This document shows positions 17,001-26,209 of a stretch of 64,000 nucleotides of DNA, piece after piece. The stretch covers positions 83,403 through 147,402 of the forward strand of contig PKWJ01000018.1 of the NCBI GenBank assembly GCA_003132025.1. The letters run 5' to 3'. The notes under the pieces are model-generated. The model did no database searches. It was given only the letters and a program-made list of their open reading frames with translations, and was not told where the DNA came from. This DNA is from Gammaproteobacteria bacterium (lineage in GTDB: Bacteria > Pseudomonadota > Gammaproteobacteria > Steroidobacterales > Steroidobacteraceae). The translations under genes and the position numbers were made by a program. Position 1 is the first letter of the stretch. The number at the start of each line of letters is the position of its first letter.

Positions 17001-17194
17001 CCGGCATCGTCAATATCATCCTGTGGCCGAAGGTATTCATGGCGCAGCGCCGCTGCGCGCTCGAATCGAGCCTGCTGGTGGTCGAAGGCACGCTGCAGAG
17101 GCGCGATCGCGTCGCGCACGTGATCGCGCAGCGACTGCACAATCGCTCGGCGTGGCTGGGTGGAATACGCCGAGACTCACGGGATTTTCATTAG
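14090..17194 (+). CDS. dnaE2: Error-prone DNA polymerase DnaE2 (ImuC)
   Basis: This 1034-residue C-family polymerase carries out damage-induced mutagenic translesion synthesis. It shows the N-terminal PHP domain (YAELHALSNFSFLRGASHP, ALTDECSLAGVVRAHEA), the palm with catalytic acids in PPDIDVDFEHERREEV, the fingers and helix-hairpin-helix parts, and a C-terminal OB fold (VRVGGLVTHMQQPATASG). Length matches DnaE2 rather than replicative DnaE (about 1160). I chose ATG 14090; TTG 14072, which overlaps the imuB stop, is possible. It ends the lexA2-imuA-imuB-dnaE2 operon and is likely induced by LexA2 cleavage. Confidence 0.96.
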   Translation: MSAYAELHALSNFSFLRGASHPAELITQAHALGYRALALTDECSLAGVVRAHEALRDLRGAAFRLIIGTEFRASCGLKLVLLAPSQRAYGQICQLITLGRRRSKKGEYRLARSDFESGLEDCLALWIAPREPEPKQAAWLREFFPARGWLAVELHRAADDAGRLAAALALARTSGLPAIASGDVHMHARGRRALQDVLTAVRHGCTIDQTGWRLYPNAERRLRSLPELQQLYPPALLDESVAVAERCSFSLSQLRYEYPPELVPEGLTAGEHLRALTEAGITRRWPRGIPAAIRETIERELALIVELRYEHFFLTVHDVVEYARRENILCQGRGSAANSAVCYALGITEIDPARMQLLFERFISRERNEPPDIDVDFEHERREEVVQYIYRKYGRERAALAATVICYRTRSAVRDVGRALGVADADIDRLTRLHVWWDEPGEIQRKFAADELGIEPARLYRLMRLVRELIGFPRHLSQHVGGFVISGEPLSALVPVENAAMPDRTVIQWDKDDLESLGLLKVDVLALGMLTAMHRCFELIERYRGVRLRMQDIPSKDSATFDMICRAETIGVFQIESRAQMSMLPRLQPRNFYDLVIEVAIVRPGPIQGDMVHPYLQRREDPHSVSYPSEALRSVLQRTLGVPIFQEQVMQIAVVAADFTPGDADGLRRAMAAWKRRGGLEPYRERLLSGMARNGYSSEFAEQIYKQILGFGEYGFPESHAASFALLTYISSWLKCHEPAAFAAALINSQPMGFYSPAQITQDVRRNGVAVRPVDVGISDWDCTLEPGSAAAGDAAPGQQPALRLGLRLVRGLPRTDAERIVAERARQRFASIDELAARAQLSRRSIQALAAAGALGPLSSHRHDASWQALGVERLPGLIAGLSASEPKAALPAPTESQNILADYRHLGLTTGRHPLALLRPALIRRGFRSSSDLQRLADGSSVRVGGLVTHMQQPATASGVVFASLEDETGIVNIILWPKVFMAQRRCALESSLLVVEGTLQRRDRVAHVIAQRLHNRSAWLGGIRRDSRDFH

Positions 17195-17247
17195 ACCCGA
17201 ATGACCTGCGATACACTTTCAGGACGGTACCCCGACTCTGCTGGAAA

Positions 17248-19497
17248 ATGAATAACAACTCATTGCATTCAGTGCTCGCCGCCTGTTGCCTGGCCGCCTG
17301 CCGGATCGCATCGGCCCAGCAGGCAACCGACCACCCGCTCTACCTGGCAGGTCCGCAGATTCCGGTCGAGCAGCGCGTGGACAGCCTCATCGACAGCATG
17401 ACGCTGGAGGAGAAGGCCTCGCAGCTGGGCAATGTCGCGCCCGCCATCCCGCGGCTGCAGGTGCCGCGCTACAACTGGTGGAATGAAGGCTTGCACGGCG
17501 TCGCGCGCGCCGGCGTCGCCACGGTATTTCCCCAGGCGATCGGCATGGCAGCGACCTTCGACGCGCCGCTGCTGCACCAGGTGGGCGATGTCATCAGCAC
17601 CGAGTTTCGCGCCAAGTACTACCAGGCGCTTGAACCGGACGGCTCCGCCCAGTATTACGGCCTGACCGTATGGTCCCCCAACATCAACATCTTTCGCGAC
17701 CCGCGCTGGGGCCGGGGCCAGGAAACCTACGGCGAGGATCCATACCTGACAGCGCGTCTTGGCGTGGCCTTCGTCACCGGCCTGCAGGGCGATGACCCGC
17801 GATACCTCAAAACCGTGGCGACGCCAAAGCATTTTGCCGTGCACAGCGGCCCTGAATCGACCCGTCACACGGTGGACGTGCATGCTTCCCGGCACGATAT
17901 GGAAGACACCTACCTGCCCGCGTTTCGCGCCACCGTCATGGAAGCCAAAGCACAGTCCGTCATGTGCGCCTACAACTCCCTGAACGGCCAGCCGGCGTGC
18001 GCCAACACCGATCTGCTGCAACAGCACTTGCGTGATGATTGGGGCTTCCAGGGCTACGTGGTGTCGGACTGCGGCGCGGTAGCCGATGTGTTCAACGCCC
18101 ACCACTACGCGGCCGCGCCGGAGCAAGGTGTGACGGCGGTATTCGAGGCCGGCACGGATCTGATCTGCGGCGACTACCGCAGACATATGACCACCGAGCC
18201 GGACGCGATAGTCAGCGCGGTGCGCAGCGGCATGCTGCCGCAAGCCGTCATCGATCGCGCGCTGCGCCGGCTGTTCAGCGCCCGCTTCCGGCTCGGCCTG
18301 TTCGATCCGGCCGCATCGGTGCCCTATTCCAGCCTGTCGGCCGCGGACAACGACACCGAAGCGCATCGCCAGCTGGCGCTGCGCATGGCGCGCGAATCGA
18401 TAGTGCTGCTGAAGAACCGCGACCACCTGCTGCCGCTGACAGCGGCCCCGAAGTCGATCGCGGTCATCGGTCCGAATGCCGATAGCCTGGATGCGCTGCT
18501 GGGCAACTACCATGGCACCCCGTCACGGCCGGTCACCGTGCTGGCAGGAATCCGGCAGCGCTTTCCAGGCGCGAGCGTGAGCTACGTCGAAGGCACAGGC
18601 CTGATCGGTCCCGCAGCAACGCCCGGCCAGGACGATCGCAAGGCACTCGACGCGGCGCGCGCGGCAGATCTCGTGGTCGTGGTCCTGGGCCTGTCCGCCA
18701 ACGTCGAAGGTGAAGAGATGAAGGTCGAAGCCGCCGGGTTCGCCGGCGGCGATCGCAGCTCCATCGACCTGCCGGCGCCGCAGCAACAGTTGCTGCAGCG
18801 GATCCACGCGCTGGGAAAGCCCACGGTGCTGGTGCTGATGAACGGCAGTGCGCTGGCGATCAATTGGGCCGACGCTCATGTGGCTGCGATCCTGGACGCC
18901 TGGTATCCCGGAGAGGAAGGCGGCACGGCGCTGGCCGAGGCGATCGCGGGCGATTTTTCCCCCGCCGGCCGTTTGCCGGTGACCTTTTACCGCTCGGTCG
19001 CGCAACTGCCGGCATTCGACGATTACTCGATGCGCGGCCGCACTTACCGCTATTTCGACGGCGAAGCGCTCTATCCGTTCGGCTATGGGCTGAGCTACAC
19101 GACGTTCAGCTACCGCAACGCGCACGCCGATCGCAGTGAAATCTCCGCATCGCAATCGGTGACGATCTCGGCGCAGGTGACCAATGCCGGCGCGCTCGCC
19201 GGCGACGAGGTGGTACAGCTGTATCTGAGTCGTCCGGGCGTTGCCGGAGCGCCGCTGCGCGCGCTGCGCGGCTTCAGCCGTATCCACCTGGAACGCGGAC
19301 AGACGCAGACGGTGCAGTTCGTGCTTCGTGACCGCGACCTGGATGTGGTCGATGCCGAAGGCGCGCATCGTATCGTTGCCGGCAAGGTCGAGGTTTGGAT
19401 CGGCGGCGGTCAGCCGGCGGCGCGCGCGGGTCTAGCAGCAACCGCCGGTGCGCGGACCCGATTCACTATCACCAGCTCGGCGACGCTGCCGGACTGA
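17248..19497 (+). CDS. Glycoside hydrolase family 3 protein, probable beta-xylosidase/beta-glucosidase
   Basis: This 749-residue enzyme has the two-domain GH3 architecture plus a C-terminal fibronectin-III-like domain. RYNWWNEGLHGVARAG and WSPNINIFRDPRWGRGQETYGEDP resemble the beta-xylosidase subgroup; KHF and the nucleophile Asp in VVSDCGAV are visible, as are the second-domain motifs AVIGPNAD and GLSANVEGEE. The Fn3-like part contains VTNAGALAGDEVVQLYLS. A short N-terminal hydrophobic stretch (VLAACCLAACRIASAQ) suggests export, though it lacks a basic start. The linkage cleaved cannot be fixed from sequence. It stands alone between dnaE2 and a convergent regulator. Confidence 0.93.
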   Translation: MNNNSLHSVLAACCLAACRIASAQQATDHPLYLAGPQIPVEQRVDSLIDSMTLEEKASQLGNVAPAIPRLQVPRYNWWNEGLHGVARAGVATVFPQAIGMAATFDAPLLHQVGDVISTEFRAKYYQALEPDGSAQYYGLTVWSPNINIFRDPRWGRGQETYGEDPYLTARLGVAFVTGLQGDDPRYLKTVATPKHFAVHSGPESTRHTVDVHASRHDMEDTYLPAFRATVMEAKAQSVMCAYNSLNGQPACANTDLLQQHLRDDWGFQGYVVSDCGAVADVFNAHHYAAAPEQGVTAVFEAGTDLICGDYRRHMTTEPDAIVSAVRSGMLPQAVIDRALRRLFSARFRLGLFDPAASVPYSSLSAADNDTEAHRQLALRMARESIVLLKNRDHLLPLTAAPKSIAVIGPNADSLDALLGNYHGTPSRPVTVLAGIRQRFPGASVSYVEGTGLIGPAATPGQDDRKALDAARAADLVVVVLGLSANVEGEEMKVEAAGFAGGDRSSIDLPAPQQQLLQRIHALGKPTVLVLMNGSALAINWADAHVAAILDAWYPGEEGGTALAEAIAGDFSPAGRLPVTFYRSVAQLPAFDDYSMRGRTYRYFDGEALYPFGYGLSYTTFSYRNAHADRSEISASQSVTISAQVTNAGALAGDEVVQLYLSRPGVAGAPLRALRGFSRIHLERGQTQTVQFVLRDRDLDVVDAEGAHRIVAGKVEVWIGGGQPAARAGLAATAGARTRFTITSSATLPD

Positions 19498-19507
19498 TCG
19501 GCGCCCC

Positions 19508-20275
19508 CTATCCTCTCCTTGGCTGGGTTCGCCCCTTTTTCTTCTGCAGGACCGAGCTCGAGCGCGTCGCGCGAAACGCCTCATAGCGCTGCCTCACCAC
19601 CGCGTAACATTCGCATGACGCCTCCTCCAGACCGACGCGGTCAAGAACCCGCATCATTCCCCGTCGATAGGTGATCAGTCCCGCCGTTTGTATTGATTGA
19701 GCGGCAAGCGTCACCGATTTTCGGTTGGCACCCAGAATATGGGCCAGAAATTCATGCGTGTACTCCAGCGAGTCGCCTTCGACCCGGTCATGCATCATCA
19801 ACAGCCAGCGGCAGATTCTCTGCCGCGTCGTATGCAAGGCATTGCAAGCGGCAGTTTGCTGGAGCTGCGACAACAGCGCCTCTGAATAATTCACGAACAG
19901 CGCACGCACCTGTTCGCTTTTCCTGAATTCGCCATGTAGCGCCTCTATCGGGCATCGGACCATGCGTCCTTCCATTTGTACGATGCATCGACTAAACGAC
20001 ACCCTGCTGTACATGGCCTCGAACAGTCCAAACGCCCCTTCGTACCCGATGTTTGCCGTCTCGATTTCGGCGCCGTTCATCAACACAGTCAGTAGCGACA
20101 GGACGCTGCCCTGCGGGAAGTAGGCGTGTTCGAGCACTGCGCCCGCCTCGCACACGACGGCACCGAGCTTAAGCGTGACGGGCTGGAGATGCGGCTCAAT
20201 CCGCTTGCGCGAGCCAGGCTCCAAGGCACTGAGCAACTGGTTGCCCGGCGGATCGTCCTTTTGGGATTTCGGCAT
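19508..20275 (-). CDS. Crp/Fnr-family transcriptional regulator
   Basis: This is a 255-residue regulator with a cyclic-nucleotide-binding-type beta roll (LKLGAVVCEAGAVLEHAYFPQGSVLSLL) and a C-terminal winged helix (TTRQRICRWLLMMHDRV, LTHEFLA-like YTHEFLAHILGANRKSVTLAAQ, GLITYRRG). The roll lacks the Arg/Ser set that binds cAMP in Crp, and there is no Fnr cysteine cluster, so the ligand is unknown. The lysine/arginine-rich tail is unusual. It is divergent from the RsbRD-type kinase at 20484 across a 208-base gap. Codon choice here looks less GC-extreme than in neighbours, a possible sign of acquisition. Confidence 0.92.
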   Translation of the reverse strand: MPKSQKDDPPGNQLLSALEPGSRKRIEPHLQPVTLKLGAVVCEAGAVLEHAYFPQGSVLSLLTVLMNGAEIETANIGYEGAFGLFEAMYSRVSFSRCIVQMEGRMVRCPIEALHGEFRKSEQVRALFVNYSEALLSQLQQTAACNALHTTRQRICRWLLMMHDRVEGDSLEYTHEFLAHILGANRKSVTLAAQSIQTAGLITYRRGMMRVLDRVGLEEASCECYAVVRQRYEAFRATRSSSVLQKKKGRTQPRRG

Positions 20276-20483
20276 TCGAGTCGCTCCAGCGTTGCGCGCG
20301 CGCGCTCAAGATATCCGAACCGCCGACGATGCGCTGCTTAGGCCGCTCTGTGGCGTACACCACCGACGCTTCGAGCGTTCTGTGCAAGCATAAGCGACTA
20401 CAACAAGTTTCCTTACGGCTCCGCGCCGGCGTGACGCGGACCCCGACAGGACCGTTCACGTTGCCAGCCCGGAAACCGAGAAC

Positions 20484-21617
20484 ATGAGATTGGCCGATTT
20501 TATTCTGCGTGACATGGAACCCATCCTCGCCGAATGGGAGACGTTCGCGGCATCTCATCTGCCTGCAGCGGCGACCATGGACTCGCTGGCGCTTCGGGAT
20601 CATGCGCCCGAGATCCTTCGCGCAATTGTACTCGATCTGAATTCTTCCCAGAGCTCGTACGAGCAGGACCAGAAGGCAAAAGGGCGCGCTCCGGTATTAC
20701 CTGATTCTTCCCACACTGCAGCCCAGACTCACGCCTTGCTCAGGGCGCAAGTGGGCTTCAGTGTGGTCCAGCTCGCATCGGAATACCGCGCATTGCGGGC
20801 CAGCGTCCTGAGGCTCTGGACCGCAGCGTCACGGGACTCGGATGTCGACTTTGTCGTCCTAATGGAGGACACGCGACGTTTCAACGAGGCGATTGATCAA
20901 GCCCTCGTGGAATCGGTAGCCTTTTTCACCGAAGCGGTTGAACGAACCCGAAATCTGCTGTTGGCGATCGTTGGGCACGATCTGCGTAATCCACTCGATA
21001 CGATACTGATGACCGCGCATTACCTGTCGAGGCTGCGTATTGAGGGTGTCGGACCGGAGGTCATATCGCGCTTGTCTCGAAGTGGCGCCCGAATCAAGCA
21101 CTTGCTGGATGACCTGTTGGACTACAACCGCGCGACGCTCGGTAAGGGAATACCCATTGCCGTTGCCGACATTGATCTGGCGGAGGTATGTGCGGTTGAA
21201 ATCGATGGTCTCCAAACCGCGCATCCGGACAGAGTGATCAGCTTCAACGCCAACGGCATTCTGCGCGGACTCTGGGATGCCGCCCGCATCCAACAGGTAT
21301 TGTCGAATCTATTGAAGAATGCGCTCGATTACGGCGCTCATGATAGCGCCATCGAAGTGCGGGCGATCGGATTGGATCAGCAAGTGCTGCTGTCGGTGAG
21401 CAATCAGGGTCCGCAGATCCCGCCGGCAACCCTGACCAATATCTTCGAGCCACTGCGACGGGGCAACTCCGGCCATGATCGACCTGAGACCGATACAAAC
21501 CTGGGACTCGGTTTATTCATTGCCCAGCAGATTGCCCGTGCCCACGGCGGCGCCATCGATGTGACCTCCGATGAGCGAGAGACCGTCTTCACGGTGCATC
21601 TACCGCGAAGAACCTAG
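20484..21617 (+). CDS. Soluble histidine kinase with RsbRD-like N-terminal sensor
   Basis: This 377-residue kinase opens with a helical domain (LADFILRDMEPILAEWETFA, ALLRAQVGFSVVQLASEYRALR) like the RsbRD N-terminal domain of stressosome-type proteins and some globin-coupled kinases. Then come the phosphoacceptor His in IVGHDLRNPLDTI, the N-box (QVLSNLLKNALDYG) and a G-box (LGLGLFIAQQIARAHGG). There is no membrane segment and no receiver. Its neighbour is the divergent Crp-like regulator; the MFS gene converges and overlaps its last 18 bases. A partner response regulator is not evident nearby. Confidence 0.92.
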   Translation: MRLADFILRDMEPILAEWETFAASHLPAAATMDSLALRDHAPEILRAIVLDLNSSQSSYEQDQKAKGRAPVLPDSSHTAAQTHALLRAQVGFSVVQLASEYRALRASVLRLWTAASRDSDVDFVVLMEDTRRFNEAIDQALVESVAFFTEAVERTRNLLLAIVGHDLRNPLDTILMTAHYLSRLRIEGVGPEVISRLSRSGARIKHLLDDLLDYNRATLGKGIPIAVADIDLAEVCAVEIDGLQTAHPDRVISFNANGILRGLWDAARIQQVLSNLLKNALDYGAHDSAIEVRAIGLDQQVLLSVSNQGPQIPPATLTNIFEPLRRGNSGHDRPETDTNLGLGLFIAQQIARAHGGAIDVTSDERETVFTVHLPRRT

Positions 21618-22874
21618 ACTGGGACGATGCACCGCGACCGCCGGGGCGCCCGCATGATGCGGCCGAAACAGGCGCCACTGCTCCGCCAGCAACACGAACA
21701 GCAGGCTCGATAGCCCGCAGACGAAGGCGCCGGTGGCCAGCGGCAGAGTCGCGCCGTTGAATCGCCGTCCGATCAGCGCTCCCACCACCGCGCCGCCAAA
21801 GGTGCTGATGAAACCCTGCAACGAGGCGCCGATGCCGGCCACCGAACCCACCGGCTCCATCGCCATGGCGCCGAAGTTCGATGCCGTCAGGCCAATGCAG
21901 GCCAGGGTCGCCGATTGCAGCAGCACGAAGGTCCACAGGCGCTCGAGGCCGAGCCCCGCAATCACCACATGCAGGCCGGTGATTGTGATGAACGCCAGCA
22001 GACCCAGGTGCGAAATGATGCGCATGCCGACGCGCTCGACGATGCGCGAATTCAGAAATGCGGTGACGCCCATCGACGCCGCGCAAAGCGCGAACATGAC
22101 CGGCATCAGGCCGGGACGGTGGAATGCGTATTCGAAGATCTGCTGCACCATGCCCACGTACGCCAGGATGGAACCGAACAGGACCGTCACTGCCAGCGTG
22201 TAGCACAGCGAGGTGCGATTGCCGAGCACCAGCGCCGCCGCGTGCACGATGTGATCCCGGGTCAGCGTCAGCCGGTATTCCGGGTGCAGCGTCTCCGGCA
22301 GCCGCAGCAGCACCCACAGAAACACCGCGGCGGCAAAGGCACCGAAGATCAGGAAGATGGAGCGCCACGGGGCCAGCCACAGGATCATCTGACCGAGACT
22401 GGGAGCGAGCACTGGCACCATCAGGAACACGATGAATGTCAGGGACATGACGCGCGCCATGTGGCGGCCGGAGTAAAGATCACGGATCACGGAGCGCGAC
22501 ACCACCATGCTGGCGGCGGCCAGGCCGTGCGCGCAGCGCCAGGCCAGCAGCGTGGCGAAACTGGTCGACAGGCCGGTGAGCACCGCTGCAACGGCATACA
22601 CCGCCAGCCCGATGAGCAGCACCGGTCGCCTGCCATAGCGGTCGGAGAACTGGCCCCAGAACAGCTGGCCGCAGCCCACGCCCACAAGGTAAGCGGTCAC
22701 GATCCACTGGCTGCGGTTCTCATTGAGTAGGTGCAGCGCTGCACCGATGGTGGGCAGCGCCGGCAACATGGTGTCCACGGCAATGGCCTGGGTCGCCATC
22801 AGGGCGGCCGCCAGGGCGACGAATTCACGGAATCCGATCGGCTTCGATTCGGAAGCGGAGAACTCAGATTGCAT
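21600..22874 (-). CDS. MFS multidrug efflux transporter, Bcr/CflA type
   Basis: This is a 424-residue membrane protein with about 12 predicted hydrophobic helices. Motif A between helices 2 and 3 is clear (GQFSDRYGRRPVLL), preceded by QWIVTAYLVGVGCGQLFWG as in Bcr/CflA proton-drug antiporters; VPVLAPSLGQMIL matches the drug-proton motif C region. The track start is TTG 22880; ATG 22874 has a GGGA upstream and is preferred. The 3' end overlaps the kinase gene convergently by 18 bases. The substrate is unknown. Confidence 0.92.
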   Translation of the reverse strand: MQSEFSASESKPIGFREFVALAAALMATQAIAVDTMLPALPTIGAALHLLNENRSQWIVTAYLVGVGCGQLFWGQFSDRYGRRPVLLIGLAVYAVAAVLTGLSTSFATLLAWRCAHGLAAASMVVSRSVIRDLYSGRHMARVMSLTFIVFLMVPVLAPSLGQMILWLAPWRSIFLIFGAFAAAVFLWVLLRLPETLHPEYRLTLTRDHIVHAAALVLGNRTSLCYTLAVTVLFGSILAYVGMVQQIFEYAFHRPGLMPVMFALCAASMGVTAFLNSRIVERVGMRIISHLGLLAFITITGLHVVIAGLGLERLWTFVLLQSATLACIGLTASNFGAMAMEPVGSVAGIGASLQGFISTFGGAVVGALIGRRFNGATLPLATGAFVCGLSSLLFVLLAEQWRLFRPHHAGAPAVAVHRPSLGSSR

Positions 22875-22943
22875 TGCCAAGTCCCGCCGATCTACAGCCT
22901 GGAAGGCTGCATCCTACCCGAAAGGCTTATCCGAGCTTAGCGG

Positions 22944-23849
22944 CTAATGCCCCAGGGCGGCGCGCAGCGCCGCCAGCTCCTCGGCCGACTCGCTGACCAT
23001 CGCCTGGCAGATATCGGCATCGAGCCCCAGATGCGCGGCTGCCCTGCGGTTGGTCAGCCGGGTGCGGATCAGTTCCGGGGAATCCTTGCACATCGACAGC
23101 ATGTCGGCGATTTCAAGCACGTCGGCCAGAGCGGCGCTGGAGCCGCGCAGTTCGCGCTCGCTGTCTTCGTAGCTGCTGACAGCGATGACGATGTCGTCGG
23201 CGAGGAACCAGCTCTCGAGCAGCGCTTTGGCGATGTTGCCATGCCAGTCGCGCACGATGCGCTGGTACATGGCCTGGTCGCCGAACAGCGCCGGATGGCG
23301 CATCGAGTGAGTGAGGATATACAGCTTGCCGACGCCGTGCACCAGGCCGGTGAGCATCGCCATGTCGGGACTGATTCTGTTCGACCGACGTGCCACCACG
23401 AAACACAGCGATGCTACCAGCACACTATGCTGCCACAGCACGTTGAGGTGACGCTCAATGCCGGCAAACGCCTTGGCGCGGCGCAGCTGCGCCACCGCGA
23501 AGCCGACCGCGGCCGAGCGCAGCGCGTCGAAGCCCAGGCGGGTGACCGCGGCACGCAGCTCCGTGACCGGCTTGCCGCCCGGATTGAGCGCCGCGGAGTT
23601 CGCCATCGACAGCACCCGCGTCGCCAGCACCGGCTCCGCGCCCAGCACCCGTACCACCCGCTCCGAGCTGGCGCCGTCTTCCGACAGCACCTTCTGCACC
23701 CGCAGCGCGACTTCCGGAAAGCTCGGCAGCTCGATCGTACTTGAGGACAGTTCGGAAGCGAGCTCGCGCACGAATTCGAACGCATCCATGCTTGCATCGC
23801 GCTGCATGGACGGGGTCGACTGTGTATCAGTGTTCTGCGCGGCCGTCAT
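22944..23849 (-). CDS. HDOD domain protein at the end of the chemotaxis operon
   Basis: This 301-residue protein is a single HDOD domain: LPSFPEVALRVQKVL, ATRVLSMANSAALNPGG, LGFDALRSAAVGFAVAQ, GLVHGVGKLYI. It has no receiver. It starts 24 bases after the MCP stop on the same strand, so it is probably the last gene of the chemotaxis operon. HDOD proteins often sit in signalling loci and can bind receivers or c-di-GMP effectors; its role here is unknown. It is the second HDOD protein in the window, the other being a receiver fusion at 7143. Confidence 0.9.
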   Translation of the reverse strand: MTAAQNTDTQSTPSMQRDASMDAFEFVRELASELSSSTIELPSFPEVALRVQKVLSEDGASSERVVRVLGAEPVLATRVLSMANSAALNPGGKPVTELRAAVTRLGFDALRSAAVGFAVAQLRRAKAFAGIERHLNVLWQHSVLVASLCFVVARRSNRISPDMAMLTGLVHGVGKLYILTHSMRHPALFGDQAMYQRIVRDWHGNIAKALLESWFLADDIVIAVSSYEDSERELRGSSAALADVLEIADMLSMCKDSPELIRTRLTNRRAAAHLGLDADICQAMVSESAEELAALRAALGH

Positions 23850-23873
23850 TGTTTGATCTCATGGGCAGCAATC

Positions 23874-26057
23874 TTAAAACTCGCTCCAGTCGTTGCCGGT
23901 CGCGGCGGCGGCCGTCCTCGATGCGGTGGCAACTGCGGTCGCGGGCTTCGACCACGGGCGCGCGCCGCTGCGTCGATCGGCGCGTGTCGCCGAATCGCTC
24001 CCGCGGCCGGCTGCCGCCGCTGTGGCCGGAGCGCGCGCACTCGGGGCGCCGGCTGCACTCACGGCAACGGGCGCGGCAATGAACTCGGCGTTAGTCGGCA
24101 CCACAGTGTAGCCGTCGCGCAGCTTGAAAAACGCCGTCAGTTGCGATAGCCGTGCGGCCTGATCGTTCATCGATGCCGCCGCGGCACTGGCCTCCTCCAC
24201 CATGGCGGCATTCTGTTGCGTGCTCTCGTCCATCTGCAGCACGGCGCGGCTGATTTCCTCGGCGCTCGCCGCCTGCTCCTGGCTGGCATTCGATATCTCA
24301 CCCACCACGTCGCTGACCTTCTTCACTGAAGCCACGATTTCGCCCAGGTGCTGGCCGGACTCGCTTACCAGCCGGCTGCCCTCGCCGACCTTGCTGACGC
24401 TGTCGTGAATGAGGTCCTTGATCTCTTTGGCCGCCGAGGCACTGCGCTGGGCAAGGCTGCGCACTTCGCTGGCGACGACCGCAAACCCGCGTCCCTGATC
24501 GCCGGCGCGCGCCGCTTCCACCGCGGCGTTGAGCGCCAGCAGGTTGGTCTGGAACGCGATCTCGTCGATGACCGAAATGATATCTGCGATCTTCTTGCTG
24601 GCCACGTTAATGGCGCCCATGGCGCCCACCGCGCGCTCGACGATCAGGCCACCCTGCTCCGCCTGATCGCGTGCCGCCTGGGCAAGCTTGTTGGCCAATC
24701 GGGCGTTGTCAGCATTCTGCTTTACGGTGGAGGTCATCGCCTCCATCGAAGACGCGGTCTCCTCCAGGTTCGCGGCCTGCTGCTCGGTACGAGCCGACAG
24801 GTCCGACGTGCCGGCGTTGATCTGGCGCGCAGCGGTCGCCACGGCCATCGAGCTCTCCTTGACTCCGCTGAGCACGCCACTGAGCTTGCTCTGCATGACC
24901 TGCAGCGCGCGCATGGTGCGCGCTAGTTCGTCGCTGCCTTGCACGGTGATTTCGTTGGTGTAATCGCCCTCCGCCAGACGCGATACCACGCCCACCGCCT
25001 CGTTCATGCCACCCACCGTGGTACCGATGACCACGCTCAGCGCGGCGAGGCCGGCCAGCAGTGCGGCTGCGACCAGCAGCATCATCCGATTGCGCATCGC
25101 CCGCAGCTCATCGGAGATATATTGCACCCGCTTTTGCGCGACCTTTTGCATCGAGGTATGGAAGCTGCTGATCGCCGCGGTCAACTGCGAGGTATTGTTG
25201 ACCACGTCGTCGAGCGGCTCGCTCTTGGCGCCGCCGGCCACGCTCTCCCTGACGTACTTTTTAAACGCCTCGAAATCACTCTGGATCTGCGGCATCGATT
25301 GCTCGGCGGCGCCCCGCACCTCGACGGCGGCCTGCATGGCCGCACCGGCCGCACCGCCTTCCAAGGCATGTCGGATGTCGGCATTAATGCTGTCGAGCGC
25401 GCTCTGCGCCAGGACCTCGGTGCGGGTGAGCTGCTGCAGATCGGCCATCGTCGGCTTGCCGGCCGCGCCGACCGCCGCGGCGCGCGAGCGCATCTCGGTC
25501 AGATACCCCTCATAGTCGGGAATCCGCATGACTGCGGCGTCGATGACGAACGAGGTCACCGCGTCGCCGTCGTGTGCCAGGCCCGAAGTGGTTGCAATGT
25601 AGTCGCGATAGTCGAGAATTTCCTGCCGGAGTGCACTGTGCATGTACTCGACGTCGGCGCTCGATGTGGGCTTGGTTGTGGCGAGTGCGTTCCAGGCCTG
25701 TTTGACGTCGTTCCAGCGCCGCGAGTTTTCCCCCGCCGGCGCGCCATAGTCATCGTTAGCGGCGTCCTGCATATCTATGGCGCGGGTCACTTCGGCGCCG
25801 GCGGCCTGCAGCTTGTCGGGCACGCCCTCGCCGGTCGCCGCCGCGATGCTCCAGATCTCGTGCATGCCCAGGGGCAGCAGCATCGCCTCGAGGTTCTGGG
25901 AGCGGTGCAGGCCCGCCAGCTCGCGCGCGCCGAGGTTGATGTTGTTCTGCTTGTCGGACAGGAAGAGCGCCGTCAGGACGATCACCGGTACCACGGCCGC
26001 GATGGCGATCGCCACCAGCTTGGTGGAGAAGTTCAGGTCGCGGATCCAACGGGTCAT
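23874..26057 (-). CDS. Methyl-accepting chemotaxis protein
   Basis: This 727-residue transducer has TM1 (residues 14-33), a large helical periplasmic sensor, TM2 (about 325-345), a HAMP domain, and a cytoplasmic signalling hairpin with the invariant tip [23 protein letters not shown]. Methylation helices carry E/Q-rich repeats ([26 protein letters not shown]). A long Ala-rich C-terminal linker ends in DWSEF, resembling the NWETF pentapeptide that tethers CheR/CheB. GGAG stands eight bases before ATG 26057. It follows cheB after a 152-base gap. Confidence 0.96.
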   Translation of the reverse strand: MTRWIRDLNFSTKLVAIAIAAVVPVIVLTALFLSDKQNNINLGARELAGLHRSQNLEAMLLPLGMHEIWSIAAATGEGVPDKLQAAGAEVTRAIDMQDAANDDYGAPAGENSRRWNDVKQAWNALATTKPTSSADVEYMHSALRQEILDYRDYIATTSGLAHDGDAVTSFVIDAAVMRIPDYEGYLTEMRSRAAAVGAAGKPTMADLQQLTRTEVLAQSALDSINADIRHALEGGAAGAAMQAAVEVRGAAEQSMPQIQSDFEAFKKYVRESVAGGAKSEPLDDVVNNTSQLTAAISSFHTSMQKVAQKRVQYISDELRAMRNRMMLLVAAALLAGLAALSVVIGTTVGGMNEAVGVVSRLAEGDYTNEITVQGSDELARTMRALQVMQSKLSGVLSGVKESSMAVATAARQINAGTSDLSARTEQQAANLEETASSMEAMTSTVKQNADNARLANKLAQAARDQAEQGGLIVERAVGAMGAINVASKKIADIISVIDEIAFQTNLLALNAAVEAARAGDQGRGFAVVASEVRSLAQRSASAAKEIKDLIHDSVSKVGEGSRLVSESGQHLGEIVASVKKVSDVVGEISNASQEQAASAEEISRAVLQMDESTQQNAAMVEEASAAAASMNDQAARLSQLTAFFKLRDGYTVVPTNAEFIAAPVAVSAAGAPSARAPATAAAAGRGSDSATRADRRSGARPWSKPATAVATASRTAAAATGNDWSEF

Positions 26058-26209
26058 GGATTCATCTCCAGCTGAAAGTCGGTCACGTCGGTCTTGCGAA
26101 CTGCGTCACATTGCTGCGTTGCGCGCGCTGCATTTGCCGCAATCCGGCGATTCCTGTCCAAAGTTTCGGCCGCGGCGCGCAAAACTTGATGCCGCGGCCC
26201 AGCTTTTGC

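Noticed and set aside
19520-19555. GGG-TTCG-CCC followed by a T-run as terminator of the GH3 gene
   Set aside because: The stem is only three to four pairs and lies in the coding end of the Crp-like gene.
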